Of a stretch of DNA of 64,000 nt, positions 9,234-19,367 are shown piece after piece. The stretch is taken from positions 2,722,367 through 2,786,366 of the forward strand of contig NZ_JZHZ01000007.1 in the NCBI RefSeq assembly GCF_000963005.1, read 5' to 3'. Each line of letters begins with the position of its first letter. Positions within the stretch are counted from its first letter, which is position 1. This DNA is from Xanthomonas sp. GPE 39. GTDB taxonomy: Bacteria; Pseudomonadota; Gammaproteobacteria; Xanthomonadales; Xanthomonadaceae. A program made the position numbers and the translations under genes. The notes under the pieces are model-generated. The model worked only from the letters and a program-made list of their open reading frames with translations, was not told the DNA's origin and ran no database searches.

Positions 9234-12200
9234 TCACGGTGTGGCAGAGGACCCAGGCGGAACGCTTGCCGGAGCGGGAGGACGCGCGGATTCGCGCTCG
9301 ATCACCTCCACCTTCGGGTCTTTCCATGGCCCGGTGACGCGGTAGGTGCGTGCCCCGATCATGTCCAACGGCTTGCTCAGCACCGCATTGGCGGCAGCGC
9401 CAACCGCCGCACCGAGCGGGCCGCCGGCCACCGCGCCGACCACGGCCAACAAGTTGCCGGACTTGGGATTGACGTCGATGGTCTGGTCAAACTGCTGCGC
9501 GCGCAGGTCCGCCTGGCCACGCACCTTGATCTCCGCTGCGGGTCCGTCGATGACCAAGTCATCGCTGCGCGCGAGGCCATCGCCAAAGCGGACCTGACCG
9601 TCGATACGGTTGAACGCGAACCCCTTGGAAAAGAAATCGCGAAAATCGAACATCAGCCGGCGCGGCAACTGCGCCACGCTGAGCAAGCCGAGCACGCGCC
9701 CGGCACCGGGATTCAACTCCAGCAACTGGCCATTGCGCACGGCCACGTCGAGCTGCCCCTGCATAGCAGACAACTGCACCGCTTCCGGATTGCCCGGCCA
9801 GGCCGCACGCAGATTCAGGCGCCCCTCGCCACCGCGCAACTGACCGCCGAAATCCAGGCTCTGCATCAGCGCCCCCAGATCCTGGCTCTCCACGCTGGCG
9901 CTGAGTTGGGTCTGCGCCGCCGCGCCCTTGCCACGCCAATCGCCACTGATGTCGATCTGCTGTTGGTCCGAGCGCAGGTGTAATTGGTCCACCTGCATCC
10001 CATCGGCCAGCTTGTGCGTGCGCAGCGAGGCCGCACCGAGATTCATCGCGCCGAAGCGGAGATCGTCCACATCCAACGCCAGCGCCGGGATCGCCGCTGG
10101 ATCCATGCTGTCGGCAAGCGGCCCGCTCGGCGCTGCGGGCACGCTGCCCTCCGGCGCAGGCGGGGTCGCCGCACGCCAATACACCCGCGCCAAACGCCCA
10201 CCGACGACACCGCCCTCCTTGCTGGGGACGCTGAGCTCGCCCGACAGCGCCGGGCCGTCCAGGCGCACGTCGATGCTATCGGCCTGCGGCTGCAGATGCA
10301 GGCGCGTGTTCTCGAACACGCCGCCAAGCAGCAGCAGATGATCGGCAAGCAGGTCGATCCGACGCAGCGGCATGGGATCTTCGCCCCCCGCGACGGCGGT
10401 GGCCTTCGGATCGGGGCGGCTGACCAGGCTGATCCAGTCGATCGCGTTCAGCGACGCGGCATGCCCGCTCACCACCAGGCCGCTGCTGGGCGGCTCGTCG
10501 GTGACGTGGTCGCTGCCCATCACCACCCTGACCCCGGTCTTGCCGCGCTCGCTACGCGCGGCCAGCGCCATCAACTTGCCGAACGCCACCTCGATACGCC
10601 CGCTGCCGACCGGCAACGGCACGTTGACCGAGGTCGCCAGTGGTGTCGAGGCATCCTTGTCCATCGGTGCCGGCATCAGTAAATCCGTGCCGACCAGATC
10701 CGAATGCAGTTGTAGCCGGGTCGGCGGCTGCACACCGCCATCGGCGGCCTTGGGCAAACCGACCGCGATATCCCAGCGCGAGCGTCCTTGCACATAGGCC
10801 TTGATCCAGGCCATCTCCGGCACACGATCGAGCAATTCGTCCACATCCAGCGATGCGCTCAGCGCAGCCTCGAAGGCCTGTTGCCGGTCCAGCACACCAT
10901 CGCCGGCGCGCAGCGCAAGTTCGGCTGGGCGGCCCTCGTGGACCACGCTCAGCTTCTGCGCGGCGAAGCCGGTATCGCTGTAGGTGGCACTGCCGTGCAT
11001 GTCGTCGAACGCCACGTCCCAGCGCTTGTCGCCGATGTGCGCGCCGAGCAGGTCCACCGTACCGCGCAGATGATAGCCGCCCACATCGGCATGCAGCGGT
11101 TGCAATAGATCGAAGGTGACATCGGCCGGCCCCGACGCGCTGAGCGCGTCCAAGGTGTCGCCGTAATGTGTGCGCAGCGGACTCTGCCGCAACATCGCCA
11201 GCAGCTTGCCCGTGTCGGCGCGGGTGCTGGCCAACACGCTGAGCTGGCCTTCCCTGTAATCGGGCAGGGTCGCCGACATTTGCTCCACCGCCACGCCGCC
11301 CATCATGCCGCGACCATGCACCTGGAAGCCGTTGCCGATGAAGGCGACATTGGCGTCCACATGCTCCACTGCCGGCCAGTCCTGGTGAAAGCGCAATTTG
11401 GCGTCTTCCACTCGCGCGGTCGCCTCGAAACGGCCATCGTGTTCGACGAAGGGCCAATCGTCGAGATCGCCAGAAATCAGCACGTGTCCATCGTGCACGC
11501 GCCCGCCTTGCAGCGCGGCGTCCAACCAATCGGTGAGGGCAGCGGGCATCTTCGAATGGATCCAGAACTTCTTCGCCACCACCACCGGGGCATCCTGGGT
11601 GTCGGCGGCCAGATCGATCCACGGTCGCGAGCCGTCGTTCTGAAAGTACAGCCCGCCGCGCACATCGGCGCCGTAGTCGCTGCCCTGCACGCGCAGGCCC
11701 GGAGTCGCCACGCGCACGCCATCGTGATCGCGGAAAGCGACAATACGACCAGCCAATTGCACTTGGTGCACCACGCCGAACCCACTGGGCCAGTCCACAC
11801 GCACCGGGCTGCTGGCATCGAGGACCAGCTCGCCGCCCTGCGCGTCGCCTTGGAAGCGACCGCGCAGGCCGCTAAGGCCTGGAGACTGCCCAGCCGGTGC
11901 GAACGCCAACTCGGCCAGTTGACCCTGTCCGTACAGCGCACCGCCTGGAGTTCCGGTCAGTGCGAGCTGGGTCAGTTGCACGCGCGGTCGCGCCAGTTGC
12001 AGCCAGGTCCGCAGGCCGGGTGAGAGACGGTCGCTGAGTGCCGCCACGGCAATCAGCGGCGCGGCATCGAGATGATCGCCCAGCACGGAGAAACGCCGCC
12101 CGATGGCGAGGGTGAACCCATCCAGGCGCTGCGGCGGCAAGCCGGCTTGATCGATTTGCAATGTCGGCACATCCAAACGCCAGCCGTCGGTACCGTCGAT

Positions 12201-13100
12201 CTGGCGCCACCGCGCCGTTGTCCGCAAGGTGGCGAACACCAATTGCGGGCGTGTGCGCCCATCGGCCAACGCGGCACCACGCAGGCGCAGGTCGCGCAAG
12301 GCGGCCTGTACCGTCAGAGCGGCGACGCGATGCTGCTGCAGTTGCAGCCATGCCTGGATCTCGCCAGTGCCGCCTTGTACCTGGATCCCGGCAACGTGCA
12401 ACAGGCCCGACCAAACTGCAAGGTCGGTCGGCTTCACGGCGACATAAAGACGACCGCTGCCGCGCTGGCGGTCGATGTTCAGCACTGCGGTCAGTGGCGT
12501 CTGCCGCAGATCACTCCAACCCTGCACACCGACGCGCAGGCGATCGCCGTTGACACGCAGACGCATGTCGATCTTCGGCACTTGCACCGCCACGCCCAGA
12601 CTCGGCGCACTGACTGCCAAGCGCCCACCGATCACCTGCAATTCGCCCAAGCCCTGCACGCTATCCAGCGGATCGCCGCCCTGCCCGGAAGTCGGCAACC
12701 CCTGCACCGACCAGTTGCCGTCGCTGCCGCGCAGCAAGGTCAAGGTCAAACCGCGCAGACGCAACTCGGTGAACGAGCGACCGGGCAACATGCCGGAATA
12801 CATCGACACCAGGATCTCTGCCTGACCGATACGCACACCGTCGCCGCCCCCGATGCGCAAGCCATCCAGGCGTAACAACGGACCACGCCGGGTCCAAGCG
12901 GTTTCCAGCCGATCAAAACGGATGGGGTGACCGGCGCGTGCGCTCAACCACGCGGCCACCTGCTGCGGATGCTGTTCCACCAACGGTAACGCCTGGCTCA
13001 ACGCGCCCACCACCAGAGCCACACACACCAGCCCGATCGCCATCGCGTAGAACGCGGAACGGCATGCCAGACGCAAGCGGCGACGCAACGGTGTGTGCAT
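9234..13100 (-). CDS. yhdP: YhdP family AsmA-like envelope protein
   Basis: Very large (about 1288 residues) AsmA-like protein of the YhdP/TIGR02099 family, implicated in phospholipid transport between the inner and outer membranes in E. coli. One N-terminal transmembrane helix (about residues 12-36, FYAMAIGLVCVALVVGALSQ) anchors a long periplasmic beta-rich region. The conserved C-terminal AsmA-like part includes DVRFGDGLARSDDLVIDGPAAEIKV-type sequence and ends with W-K-D-P-K-V-E-V. The start used is the ATG at 13100; a GTG at 13154 is possible. It is flanked by rng and tldD. Confidence 0.9.
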   Translation of the reverse strand: MHTPLRRRLRLACRSAFYAMAIGLVCVALVVGALSQALPLVEQHPQQVAAWLSARAGHPIRFDRLETAWTRRGPLLRLDGLRIGGGDGVRIGQAEILVSMYSGMLPGRSFTELRLRGLTLTLLRGSDGNWSVQGLPTSGQGGDPLDSVQGLGELQVIGGRLAVSAPSLGVAVQVPKIDMRLRVNGDRLRVGVQGWSDLRQTPLTAVLNIDRQRGSGRLYVAVKPTDLAVWSGLLHVAGIQVQGGTGEIQAWLQLQQHRVAALTVQAALRDLRLRGAALADGRTRPQLVFATLRTTARWRQIDGTDGWRLDVPTLQIDQAGLPPQRLDGFTLAIGRRFSVLGDHLDAAPLIAVAALSDRLSPGLRTWLQLARPRVQLTQLALTGTPGGALYGQGQLAELAFAPAGQSPGLSGLRGRFQGDAQGGELVLDASSPVRVDWPSGFGVVHQVQLAGRIVAFRDHDGVRVATPGLRVQGSDYGADVRGGLYFQNDGSRPWIDLAADTQDAPVVVAKKFWIHSKMPAALTDWLDAALQGGRVHDGHVLISGDLDDWPFVEHDGRFEATARVEDAKLRFHQDWPAVEHVDANVAFIGNGFQVHGRGMMGGVAVEQMSATLPDYREGQLSVLASTRADTGKLLAMLRQSPLRTHYGDTLDALSASGPADVTFDLLQPLHADVGGYHLRGTVDLLGAHIGDKRWDVAFDDMHGSATYSDTGFAAQKLSVVHEGRPAELALRAGDGVLDRQQAFEAALSASLDVDELLDRVPEMAWIKAYVQGRSRWDIAVGLPKAADGGVQPPTRLQLHSDLVGTDLLMPAPMDKDASTPLATSVNVPLPVGSGRIEVAFGKLMALAARSERGKTGVRVVMGSDHVTDEPPSSGLVVSGHAASLNAIDWISLVSRPDPKATAVAGGEDPMPLRRIDLLADHLLLLGGVFENTRLHLQPQADSIDVRLDGPALSGELSVPSKEGGVVGGRLARVYWRAATPPAPEGSVPAAPSGPLADSMDPAAIPALALDVDDLRFGAMNLGAASLRTHKLADGMQVDQLHLRSDQQQIDISGDWRGKGAAAQTQLSASVESQDLGALMQSLDFGGQLRGGEGRLNLRAAWPGNPEAVQLSAMQGQLDVAVRNGQLLELNPGAGRVLGLLSVAQLPRRLMFDFRDFFSKGFAFNRIDGQVRFGDGLARSDDLVIDGPAAEIKVRGQADLRAQQFDQTIDVNPKSGNLLAVVGAVAGGPLGAAVGAAANAVLSKPLDMIGARTYRVTGPWKDPKVEVIERESARPPAPASVPPGSSATP

Positions 13101-13175
13101 CAGCAGCCGGAATCCGTCAGCGCCCTTACACCACGGCCACGCCAATGGATGCACACCCAGCAGCGCTCTGGCTTA

Positions 13176-13206
13176 CCGGGTCCCGGGTCCCGAGTCCCGG
13201 GTCCGG
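13176..13206. repeat. GC-rich GGGTCCC iteron
   Basis: Tandem, partly palindromic copies of a GGGTCCC/GAGTCCC unit fill the gap between rng and yhdP. The 12-mer CCGGGTCCCGGG here (13176-13187) is repeated exactly at 22788-22799. It looks like a dispersed intergenic repeat of the type common in Xanthomonas genomes. Confidence 0.7.
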
Positions 13207-13212
13207 CCTGCA

Positions 13213-14703
13213 TCACAGCAACACCACGTCGAATTGCTCTTGGAGATATTGTTCGTCGGCCTGGAAACGAATCGTCTTGCCGAGGAACTCCTCCAGTTCG
13301 GCCACCGCCGAGGATTCCTCATCGGTGATCCGCGCCACCACCTTGGTCGAGGCGATCACCAATAGCCTTGCAGCATCGAACTGGCGCACCGCGCGCGTGA
13401 TTTCGCGGAAGATTTCGTAGGTGACGGTCTCGGCGGTCTTGATCGAGCCGCGCCCGCCGCATTGCGGACATGGCTCGGACAATTGCCGCTCCAGGCTTTC
13501 CACCGTGCGCTTGCGGGTCATCTCCACCAGCCCCAGCGGCGAGAAATCGTAGACCGTGGTCTTGGCATGATCACGCGACAGCGCCTTTTCCAACGTGCGC
13601 AGCACCTGACGGCGATGCTCGGCATCGCTCATGTCGATGAAGTCGATGATGATGATGCCACCGAGATTGCGCAGACGTAATTGCCGCGCCACTGCTTGCG
13701 CGGCCTCCAGGTTGGTGCGAAATACCGTCTCTTCGAGGTTGCGCTGACCCAAGAACGAGCCGGTATTGACGTCGATGGTGGTCATCGCCTCGGTTTGGTC
13801 GATGACCAGGTAACCACCGGACTTCAACGGCACCTGTTTGTCCAAGGCACGCGCGATCTCGTCCTCGACGCCGTACAGATCGAAGATCGGGCGGTCGCCG
13901 GTGTACAGCTCGATGTGCTCGGCCAACACCGGCATGTATTTGGCGACGAAGGCCTGCAGACGCTCGAAGGTCTCGTTCGAATCGACCTTGACCTTTTCCA
14001 CGTCCTTGCGGATCAGATCGCGTACCGCACGTAGCGGCAGACTGAGATCCTCGTAGATGATGCTGGCCGGGTTGCCGTCGCGACCACGGCGCTCGACCAC
14101 GTTCCAGACCCGCGACAGATAGGCGATGTCCTCGGCCAGCGCCTCGGCCGGCTGCCCCTCGGCATTGGTGCGGATGATGTAGCCGAAGCCGCCGTGACTG
14201 GCCGCCAGATCGGCGACCAGCGTCTTGAGCCGCAGCCGTTCGGCCTCGTCCTCAATCCGCGCCGATACTCCGATCACCCGCGACTGCGGCAGCAACACCA
14301 GATAACGCGAGGGAATGCTGATCTGCGTGGTCAGCCGCGCCCCCTTGCTGCCAATCGGATCCTTGACCACTTGCACCACGATCTCCTGACCGTCGCGCAG
14401 CAGCTCCACGATCGGTACCGCCGCCGGGACCGGCAACGGTGGTGCCTCGTCGGTGTCGCCATTGCAGACTGGCGCCGGTCGTACCACGTCGTTGGCGTGC
14501 AGAAACGCCGCACGCTCCAGCCCCACCTCGACGAAGGCCGCCTGCATCCCCGGCATGACCCGCTGCACCTGGCCCTTGTAGATGTTGCCCACCACACCCC
14601 GCCGCCAACCGCGTTCGATGTGTAGCTCCTGCAGCATGCCGTTCTCGATGACGGCCACCCGGGTCTCGCGCGGCGTGACGTTGACCAGGATCTCTTGCGA
14701 CAT
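13213..14703 (-). CDS. rng: Ribonuclease G
   Basis: Endoribonuclease of the RNase E/G family, needed for 16S rRNA 5' end maturation and mRNA decay. The N-terminal S1 domain carries G-N-I-Y-K-G-Q-V-Q-R-V-M-P-G-M-Q-A-A-F-V. The DNase I-like catalytic region has I-D-V-N-T-G-S-F and I-I-I-D-F-I-D-M, and the zinc-link C-P-Q-C-G-G-R-G is near residue 412. Length is 496 residues; the C-terminal degradosome scaffold of RNase E is absent. Its ATG overlaps the maf stop by one base (TGATG), indicating coupling. Confidence 0.96.
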   Translation of the reverse strand: MSQEILVNVTPRETRVAVIENGMLQELHIERGWRRGVVGNIYKGQVQRVMPGMQAAFVEVGLERAAFLHANDVVRPAPVCNGDTDEAPPLPVPAAVPIVELLRDGQEIVVQVVKDPIGSKGARLTTQISIPSRYLVLLPQSRVIGVSARIEDEAERLRLKTLVADLAASHGGFGYIIRTNAEGQPAEALAEDIAYLSRVWNVVERRGRDGNPASIIYEDLSLPLRAVRDLIRKDVEKVKVDSNETFERLQAFVAKYMPVLAEHIELYTGDRPIFDLYGVEDEIARALDKQVPLKSGGYLVIDQTEAMTTIDVNTGSFLGQRNLEETVFRTNLEAAQAVARQLRLRNLGGIIIIDFIDMSDAEHRRQVLRTLEKALSRDHAKTTVYDFSPLGLVEMTRKRTVESLERQLSEPCPQCGGRGSIKTAETVTYEIFREITRAVRQFDAARLLVIASTKVVARITDEESSAVAELEEFLGKTIRFQADEQYLQEQFDVVLL

Positions 14704-15269
14704 CAGAGCACTCCGAAGGTGCGCAGCAGGTGGAAGGTTTGGTGCAGCGGCAGGCCCATCACGGCGGAGTAACTGCCGTCCAGGCGACTGACAAAACGTT
14801 CGGCACCGCCTTGGATCGCGTATGCGCCGGCACACCCCATCGGCTCACCACTGGCGACGTAATCGGCGATGTCGCGCGCCGACAGCGGAGCGAAAGTCAC
14901 TGCGGTCGTTACCGACACCAACTCCTCGCGGCCGGCGCCGACCAGCGCCACCACGGTCAACGCATGGTGGGTGCGCCCGGACAGCGCCGCCAGCATCGCG
15001 GCGGCGTCATCGGCGTCGGCAGGCTTGCCGAACACCCGATCCTCCAGCACCACTTCGGTATCGGCACCGAGCACTACGGCATCGACCTCGCCCGCCGTCT
15101 GCCTGAGCCCGGCACGCGCCTTGTCAAGCGCAACCCGGCGCACGTAGGCTTCTGCCGACTCCTCGACCGCACGCACCTCCGGCACCTCCAAGTCGAGGAT
15201 CCGGAATGTCGCACCGAGGCGGGTCAGCAGTTCGTTTCTACGTGCAGAGCGGGAAGCGAGATACAACAT
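14703..15269 (-). CDS. maf: Maf-like nucleoside triphosphate pyrophosphatase
   Basis: Maf/YhdE family house-cleaning pyrophosphatase acting on dTTP, UTP or modified nucleotides. The N-terminal L-A-S-R-S-A-R-R is the substrate loop (usually S-P-R-R); L-G-A-D-T-E-V-V carries the catalytic Asp; G-K-P-x-D-x-x-x-A follows. C-terminal G-A-Y-A-I-Q-G is canonical. Length is 188 residues. It is the first gene of the minus-strand maf-rng-yhdP-tldD run. Confidence 0.94.
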   Translation of the reverse strand: MLYLASRSARRNELLTRLGATFRILDLEVPEVRAVEESAEAYVRRVALDKARAGLRQTAGEVDAVVLGADTEVVLEDRVFGKPADADDAAAMLAALSGRTHHALTVVALVGAGREELVSVTTAVTFAPLSARDIADYVASGEPMGCAGAYAIQGGAERFVSRLDGSYSAVMGLPLHQTFHLLRTFGVL

Positions 15270-15401
15270 GTCTGAAGGATAACCCGACAGGCATGACTGA
15301 ACGATCTACGATTGCAGAGCCATCGCCTGACCGCCATGGAAGATCATCACGCGTTCATCGTCACAGCAACACTCTCAGCCCATCCTTCAAGGAGAACACC
15401 G

Positions 15402-16142
15402 ATGCGCCCCCTACCCCTTCGCCCGCTGCTGTTGGCTCTGTCGCTGCCGCTTGCAGGCACGATCACCGCCGCCCATGCGCAACCGGCTACGCCCGGCTAT
15501 GCCGTGCCCGCCGACGGCACCTTACTCAACATCACCTCGCAAGCCGAGGCCAAGCACGCGCCGGACATGGCCACGTTGTCGGCCGGTGTGGTCAGCCAGG
15601 CCGCCGACAGCGGCACCGCAATGCACCAGAACGCCGCACAGATGACCAAGGTTCTGGCCGCGATCCACGCCGCTGGCATCCCCGACAAGGACGTGCAAAC
15701 CAGCGGCGTCAGCCTCAACCCGCAGTACAAGTACGCCGAGAACCGGGCACCGCAGATCATCGGTTACCAGGCGAACAACTCGGTCAACCTCAAGGTGCAC
15801 GATATCGCCAAGCTGGGCAAAGTACTGGATGCCCTGGCCGCACAGGGTGCCAATCAGCTCAACGGTCCGAGTTTCGAGATCGACAACCCGGAACCGCTCT
15901 ACGACCAGGCCCGCGGCGATGCGCTGAAGAAAGCCCAGACCCGCGCGCAGAACTACGCCAAAACGCTTGGGCTGCGCGTGCGCCGTATCGTCAGCATCTC
16001 CGAAAGCAACAGCGGCGGCGTGCGCCTGCCAATGCCGATGCTGCGCGCTGTGACAATGAATGCGAGAACCGAAACGCCGGTGGCGCCGGGCGAGAGCAGC
16101 GTCTCGGTCAACCTGGACGTGGTGTTCGAACTGGGTAAGTAA
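15402..16142 (+). CDS. SIMPL domain (DUF541) periplasmic protein
   Basis: Exported protein of the DUF541/SIMPL family (E. coli YggE type), loosely linked to oxidative-stress tolerance. A signal peptide with hydrophobic core LLLALSLPLAGTITAAHAQ ends near residue 27. The mature domain has the family pattern A-x-x-x-P-D-x-A-x-L-S-A-G-V and A-L-K-K-A-Q-T-R-A-Q-N-Y-A. The ATG at 15402 is preceded by AAGGAG; a longer in-frame reading lacks these signals. Length is 246 residues. It is divergent from maf. Confidence 0.88.
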   Translation: MRPLPLRPLLLALSLPLAGTITAAHAQPATPGYAVPADGTLLNITSQAEAKHAPDMATLSAGVVSQAADSGTAMHQNAAQMTKVLAAIHAAGIPDKDVQTSGVSLNPQYKYAENRAPQIIGYQANNSVNLKVHDIAKLGKVLDALAAQGANQLNGPSFEIDNPEPLYDQARGDALKKAQTRAQNYAKTLGLRVRRIVSISESNSGGVRLPMPMLRAVTMNARTETPVAPGESSVSVNLDVVFELGK

Positions 16143-16261
16143 GCTACTGACTCAGTGCATGCCAGATCGCGACGGCGCCTGCGGGCGCCGTCATCGTGTC
16201 TGCAAGCACTCCGGGAGCAGTCCGTCGCAACGCAGGATGCACGCCATGGCAGATAGAGCAA

Positions 16262-16295
16262 ACGAAAACGCCCGCCCCCATTACTGGGAGCGGGC
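16262..16295 (-). terminator. Rho-independent terminator of the TonB receptor gene
   Basis: On the minus strand GCCCGCTCCC and GGGGGCGGGC form a ten-pair stem with one mismatch and a six-base loop, followed by GTTTTCGTTT. It is about 40 bases after the stop of the receptor gene. Confidence 0.75.
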
Positions 16296-16337
16296 CTGAC
16301 AGATCGACGTCGAACCGCGAACGGCGCGATGCCTGGA

Positions 16338-19300
16338 TCAATAGTCGTAGGACAGCGACAACAGCAGGTAACGCGGTGCCTGGAAGTAATTGCCCATGCC
16401 ATACGTATTGAGCACCGTGTACGGGCCAGACTCCCATGTGGCGTACTGCTGGGTCGGCTTGCGCTCGTTCAACAGGTTGAACACCTGCAACCCGAACGCC
16501 AGCTTCTGGTCCGCGAACGCCGGACGGTAGATCAGACCCAGATCGACCTGCTTGGTCCATGGTGTGCGGCCCGCATCGCCAGGACGCGAGGGGCTGCCGG
16601 CGCAGGTGTGATAAGCCGAGCCGTAACCGATCGGATCACCCGCCGTCGAGCTCTCGTCGGTGCCATTGGCACTGAAGTAACCCAGGCAATCGCGCGGCGT
16701 ACCGGACTGGATACGCAGGTTGGCCGACACCATCCATTCCGGTGCAACCTGATATGCCCCGTAGACCTTCAACTGATGACGGCGATCATTCGCCAGATAA
16801 CCGCCAGCCCATGACATCAACGCCGCCGCGTCCCAGTCCTGGGTCTTGGACACATCGGTTTGACCGATATTGGACTTCAACTGACCTTCGGTGTTGCCGA
16901 AGTTGCGCGACCAGGTGTAGTCGACACGCGTGCTCCACTTGCCATCGAACGGACGCTCCAGATACAGGTTGACCGAGGCGTAGTTGCGCTTGGCCGAACT
17001 ATCGAAGCCCCAGTCGGATTTGCTCATGCTGAACTGGGTGCGTCCACCATTGCTATTGGCAAGACTGTAGGTGTTCGTCTTGCCCGGATTGAACAGGATG
17101 CAGCCCGGGATCGTGACGGTACTGGGATCCACACCCAGCGATTGCAGCTTGGTGCGCATGCGATCCGGATCACACACGTCGTCGATGGCCGACTCCAGTT
17201 TGCGGTAGGTCGCCTTGGCACCGAAAGCCCACTTCTCGGCGAACGCCTGATCGAAGCCCACGATCAGCTCGTCCTGGTACATCGACTTCAAATCGGTGGG
17301 GGTGAAGGTACGTGGATCCGGCGCAACACCGTACTCGCCGTTTGAGGAAACCGGGCCAGGCCCCAACGCACGCAGGCCGGTCGGGTTGCCCTTGGCATCG
17401 ATGCCGCTATAGGCGAAGTACTCGCTGGTGTAGGTCGACGCCGAAGCGCCACGGATCGCGACGCTGTTGGGCAACGCCAGAAAATAGCGACCCAGGTTCG
17501 CATAGACCTTCAACGAGGAATCGCCATGCACGTCCCAGGTGGCACCGAGACGTGGCGCCCACTGATTACCGCTATCGACGTAGGGTTTGGCGTCGCTGTT
17601 GCTGTTGACGAACTTATCGTTGCGCAAACCCAGCGACAACAACACCTTGTCACTGACCTGCCAGCGATCTTCGAGGAAGTAGGCTTTTTGCTTGACCGAC
17701 ATCGATGTAGCAGTGCTGAAAATCAGCTTGCGCACATAATAACCGTTACCACCGGGGGCACCGACGCCGAGCGCAGAATTGATCGGCAGGGCTGGCTGGG
17801 ACGATTTCGCGTAATACCAGGAATACCCTGGGCCAGTCATGGCCTGACCTTCGTTCTTGGCGGAGTAGTAGATATTGTCGAGGCCGAAGGCAAGATCGTG
17901 GTTACCCAAGCGGTAATCGAAGTCCAGACGCAGACCGCGGGTCTTGTCCTGACCATCGCGCTTGTTGCGCGAACCCTGGTTGTTATAGATCGGCTGACCG
18001 CCGGTGATCGAGGAATCCTGGAAGACCTGACCGCTCAGATAGGGATCCGAACTGACGATGCCAGGATAATCCTTATTCTCGAAGGTGCTCTTGCCGTAGG
18101 TCGCATTGAAGGTCAGATCGTCGGTCAAATAGCTGGTGTACTTGCCGATGTAATAGGTGCTGTCCTGCTTGACGATATTCGGCGCGACCGTCGAATTGCG
18201 CGCGCCCTCGGATAGCGTGGCGTAGTCGAAGGCATTGTAGTAACCGCCGGTGCGGTCGTTACTCTTGATCCCGGTCAGTTCGAGGAGGTTACTGTCGTTG
18301 ATGTTCCAGTCGATCTTCGTGTAGACCTTGGGTTTGCTCTCGTCGGAATGGTTGCGGGCTAAGACGCCACTGTCGGACGAATTGGTCCCGACACCATTGA
18401 TCTTTTCCTGCTCGACCGCAGCGAACAGGAACAGACGATCCTCAATCAACGGGCCGCCAGCGTAGGCGCTGTATACGTTGCTCCAGGTCGGATTGTCCTT
18501 GCCCGAGCGATACAGCGTACCGGCCAATCCGGGTTTCTGATACGCATAGCCGCTGGGCAGGTTGTCATTGGGGTAGTACACGTCCTTCGGCGACTCGGAG
18601 GTTCCGCGTGGACGCCACAGCACCTGCCCGCCAAAGTGCCATTCATTGGTACCGCGCTTACCGATCTGGTTGATCACGCCACCATCGGAGCGACCATAGC
18701 GCGCACTATAGCCGCCGGTATAGACCTCCTGCTGGTCGATCGCACCATAGGGCAAACTCACGCCGCCGATGTTATTGAGCGGATTGCCGGTGGAGAAGCC
18801 GTTGACGTAGTAAGCGTTCTCCGACACGCCAGCACCACCGAAGGACACGGCGTTGCCAAAATAGCCGCTACCAGAAACGGCACCGGGTGCCAGCAAAGCA
18901 ATCGCTTCTGCCGAGCGCGCCAACGGCAGACGCTGCAACTGCTCAGCGGTGATGACCGTGCGCGAGTCGACCGTGGTGACGTCCACCGGCGCCACGTTGC
19001 TGGCGTTGACCGTCACCGCATCCAGCGTGGAGGTGCCATCTGCTTTAGCGAAGGAGACTTCAGTTCCCGAATTCACCCGCAAACCGATGCCCTTGCGCGT
19101 ATCGATGGCATGACCATCCTTGTTCAAGGTGACGGTATAGGTTCCTACTGGCAGCGAGCCGATATTGAAGCGGCCGGCACTATCCACCGGGACGGTGCGC
19201 GTGAGTCCGGAATCACTCTGGACGGTAATGGTGTCACCCGACGGCGCCGCGCCATAGATGGAACCCGTCGTACTCTGCGCATGAACAACCCCTTGCGTCA

Positions 19301-19367
19301 GGGCCGCTGCCAGAAACACCGCCAATACGCTTGGACGCACGACACAACGCGGATGGTGCTTGGACAT
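16338..19367 (-). CDS. Oar-like TonB-dependent receptor
   Basis: Outer-membrane TonB-dependent transporter of the Oar-like class. A signal peptide (about residues 1-30, ending V-H-A-Q) precedes a carboxypeptidase-regulatory-like beta-sandwich (G-S-I-Y-G ... G-R-F-N-I-G-S-L-P-V-G-T-Y-T-V-T-L). Then come a plug domain (T-V-D-S-R-T-V-I-T-A-E-Q-L-Q-R-L-P and G-N-A-V-S-F-G-G-A-G-V-S-E-N-A-Y-Y-V-N-G) and a 22-strand barrel ending in Tyr. Length is 1009 residues. GGGAG lies eight bases before the ATG. It is monocistronic with its own terminator and a long upstream region. The ligand is unknown. Confidence 0.9.
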   Translation of the reverse strand: MSKHHPRCVVRPSVLAVFLAAALTQGVVHAQSTTGSIYGAAPSGDTITVQSDSGLTRTVPVDSAGRFNIGSLPVGTYTVTLNKDGHAIDTRKGIGLRVNSGTEVSFAKADGTSTLDAVTVNASNVAPVDVTTVDSRTVITAEQLQRLPLARSAEAIALLAPGAVSGSGYFGNAVSFGGAGVSENAYYVNGFSTGNPLNNIGGVSLPYGAIDQQEVYTGGYSARYGRSDGGVINQIGKRGTNEWHFGGQVLWRPRGTSESPKDVYYPNDNLPSGYAYQKPGLAGTLYRSGKDNPTWSNVYSAYAGGPLIEDRLFLFAAVEQEKINGVGTNSSDSGVLARNHSDESKPKVYTKIDWNINDSNLLELTGIKSNDRTGGYYNAFDYATLSEGARNSTVAPNIVKQDSTYYIGKYTSYLTDDLTFNATYGKSTFENKDYPGIVSSDPYLSGQVFQDSSITGGQPIYNNQGSRNKRDGQDKTRGLRLDFDYRLGNHDLAFGLDNIYYSAKNEGQAMTGPGYSWYYAKSSQPALPINSALGVGAPGGNGYYVRKLIFSTATSMSVKQKAYFLEDRWQVSDKVLLSLGLRNDKFVNSNSDAKPYVDSGNQWAPRLGATWDVHGDSSLKVYANLGRYFLALPNSVAIRGASASTYTSEYFAYSGIDAKGNPTGLRALGPGPVSSNGEYGVAPDPRTFTPTDLKSMYQDELIVGFDQAFAEKWAFGAKATYRKLESAIDDVCDPDRMRTKLQSLGVDPSTVTIPGCILFNPGKTNTYSLANSNGGRTQFSMSKSDWGFDSSAKRNYASVNLYLERPFDGKWSTRVDYTWSRNFGNTEGQLKSNIGQTDVSKTQDWDAAALMSWAGGYLANDRRHQLKVYGAYQVAPEWMVSANLRIQSGTPRDCLGYFSANGTDESSTAGDPIGYGSAYHTCAGSPSRPGDAGRTPWTKQVDLGLIYRPAFADQKLAFGLQVFNLLNERKPTQQYATWESGPYTVLNTYGMGNYFQAPRYLLLSLSYDY

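Noticed and set aside
13176..13206. CRISPR-like short repeat array
   Set aside because: The units are about seven bases, partly palindromic and without unique spacers, so this is a simple iteron, not CRISPR.
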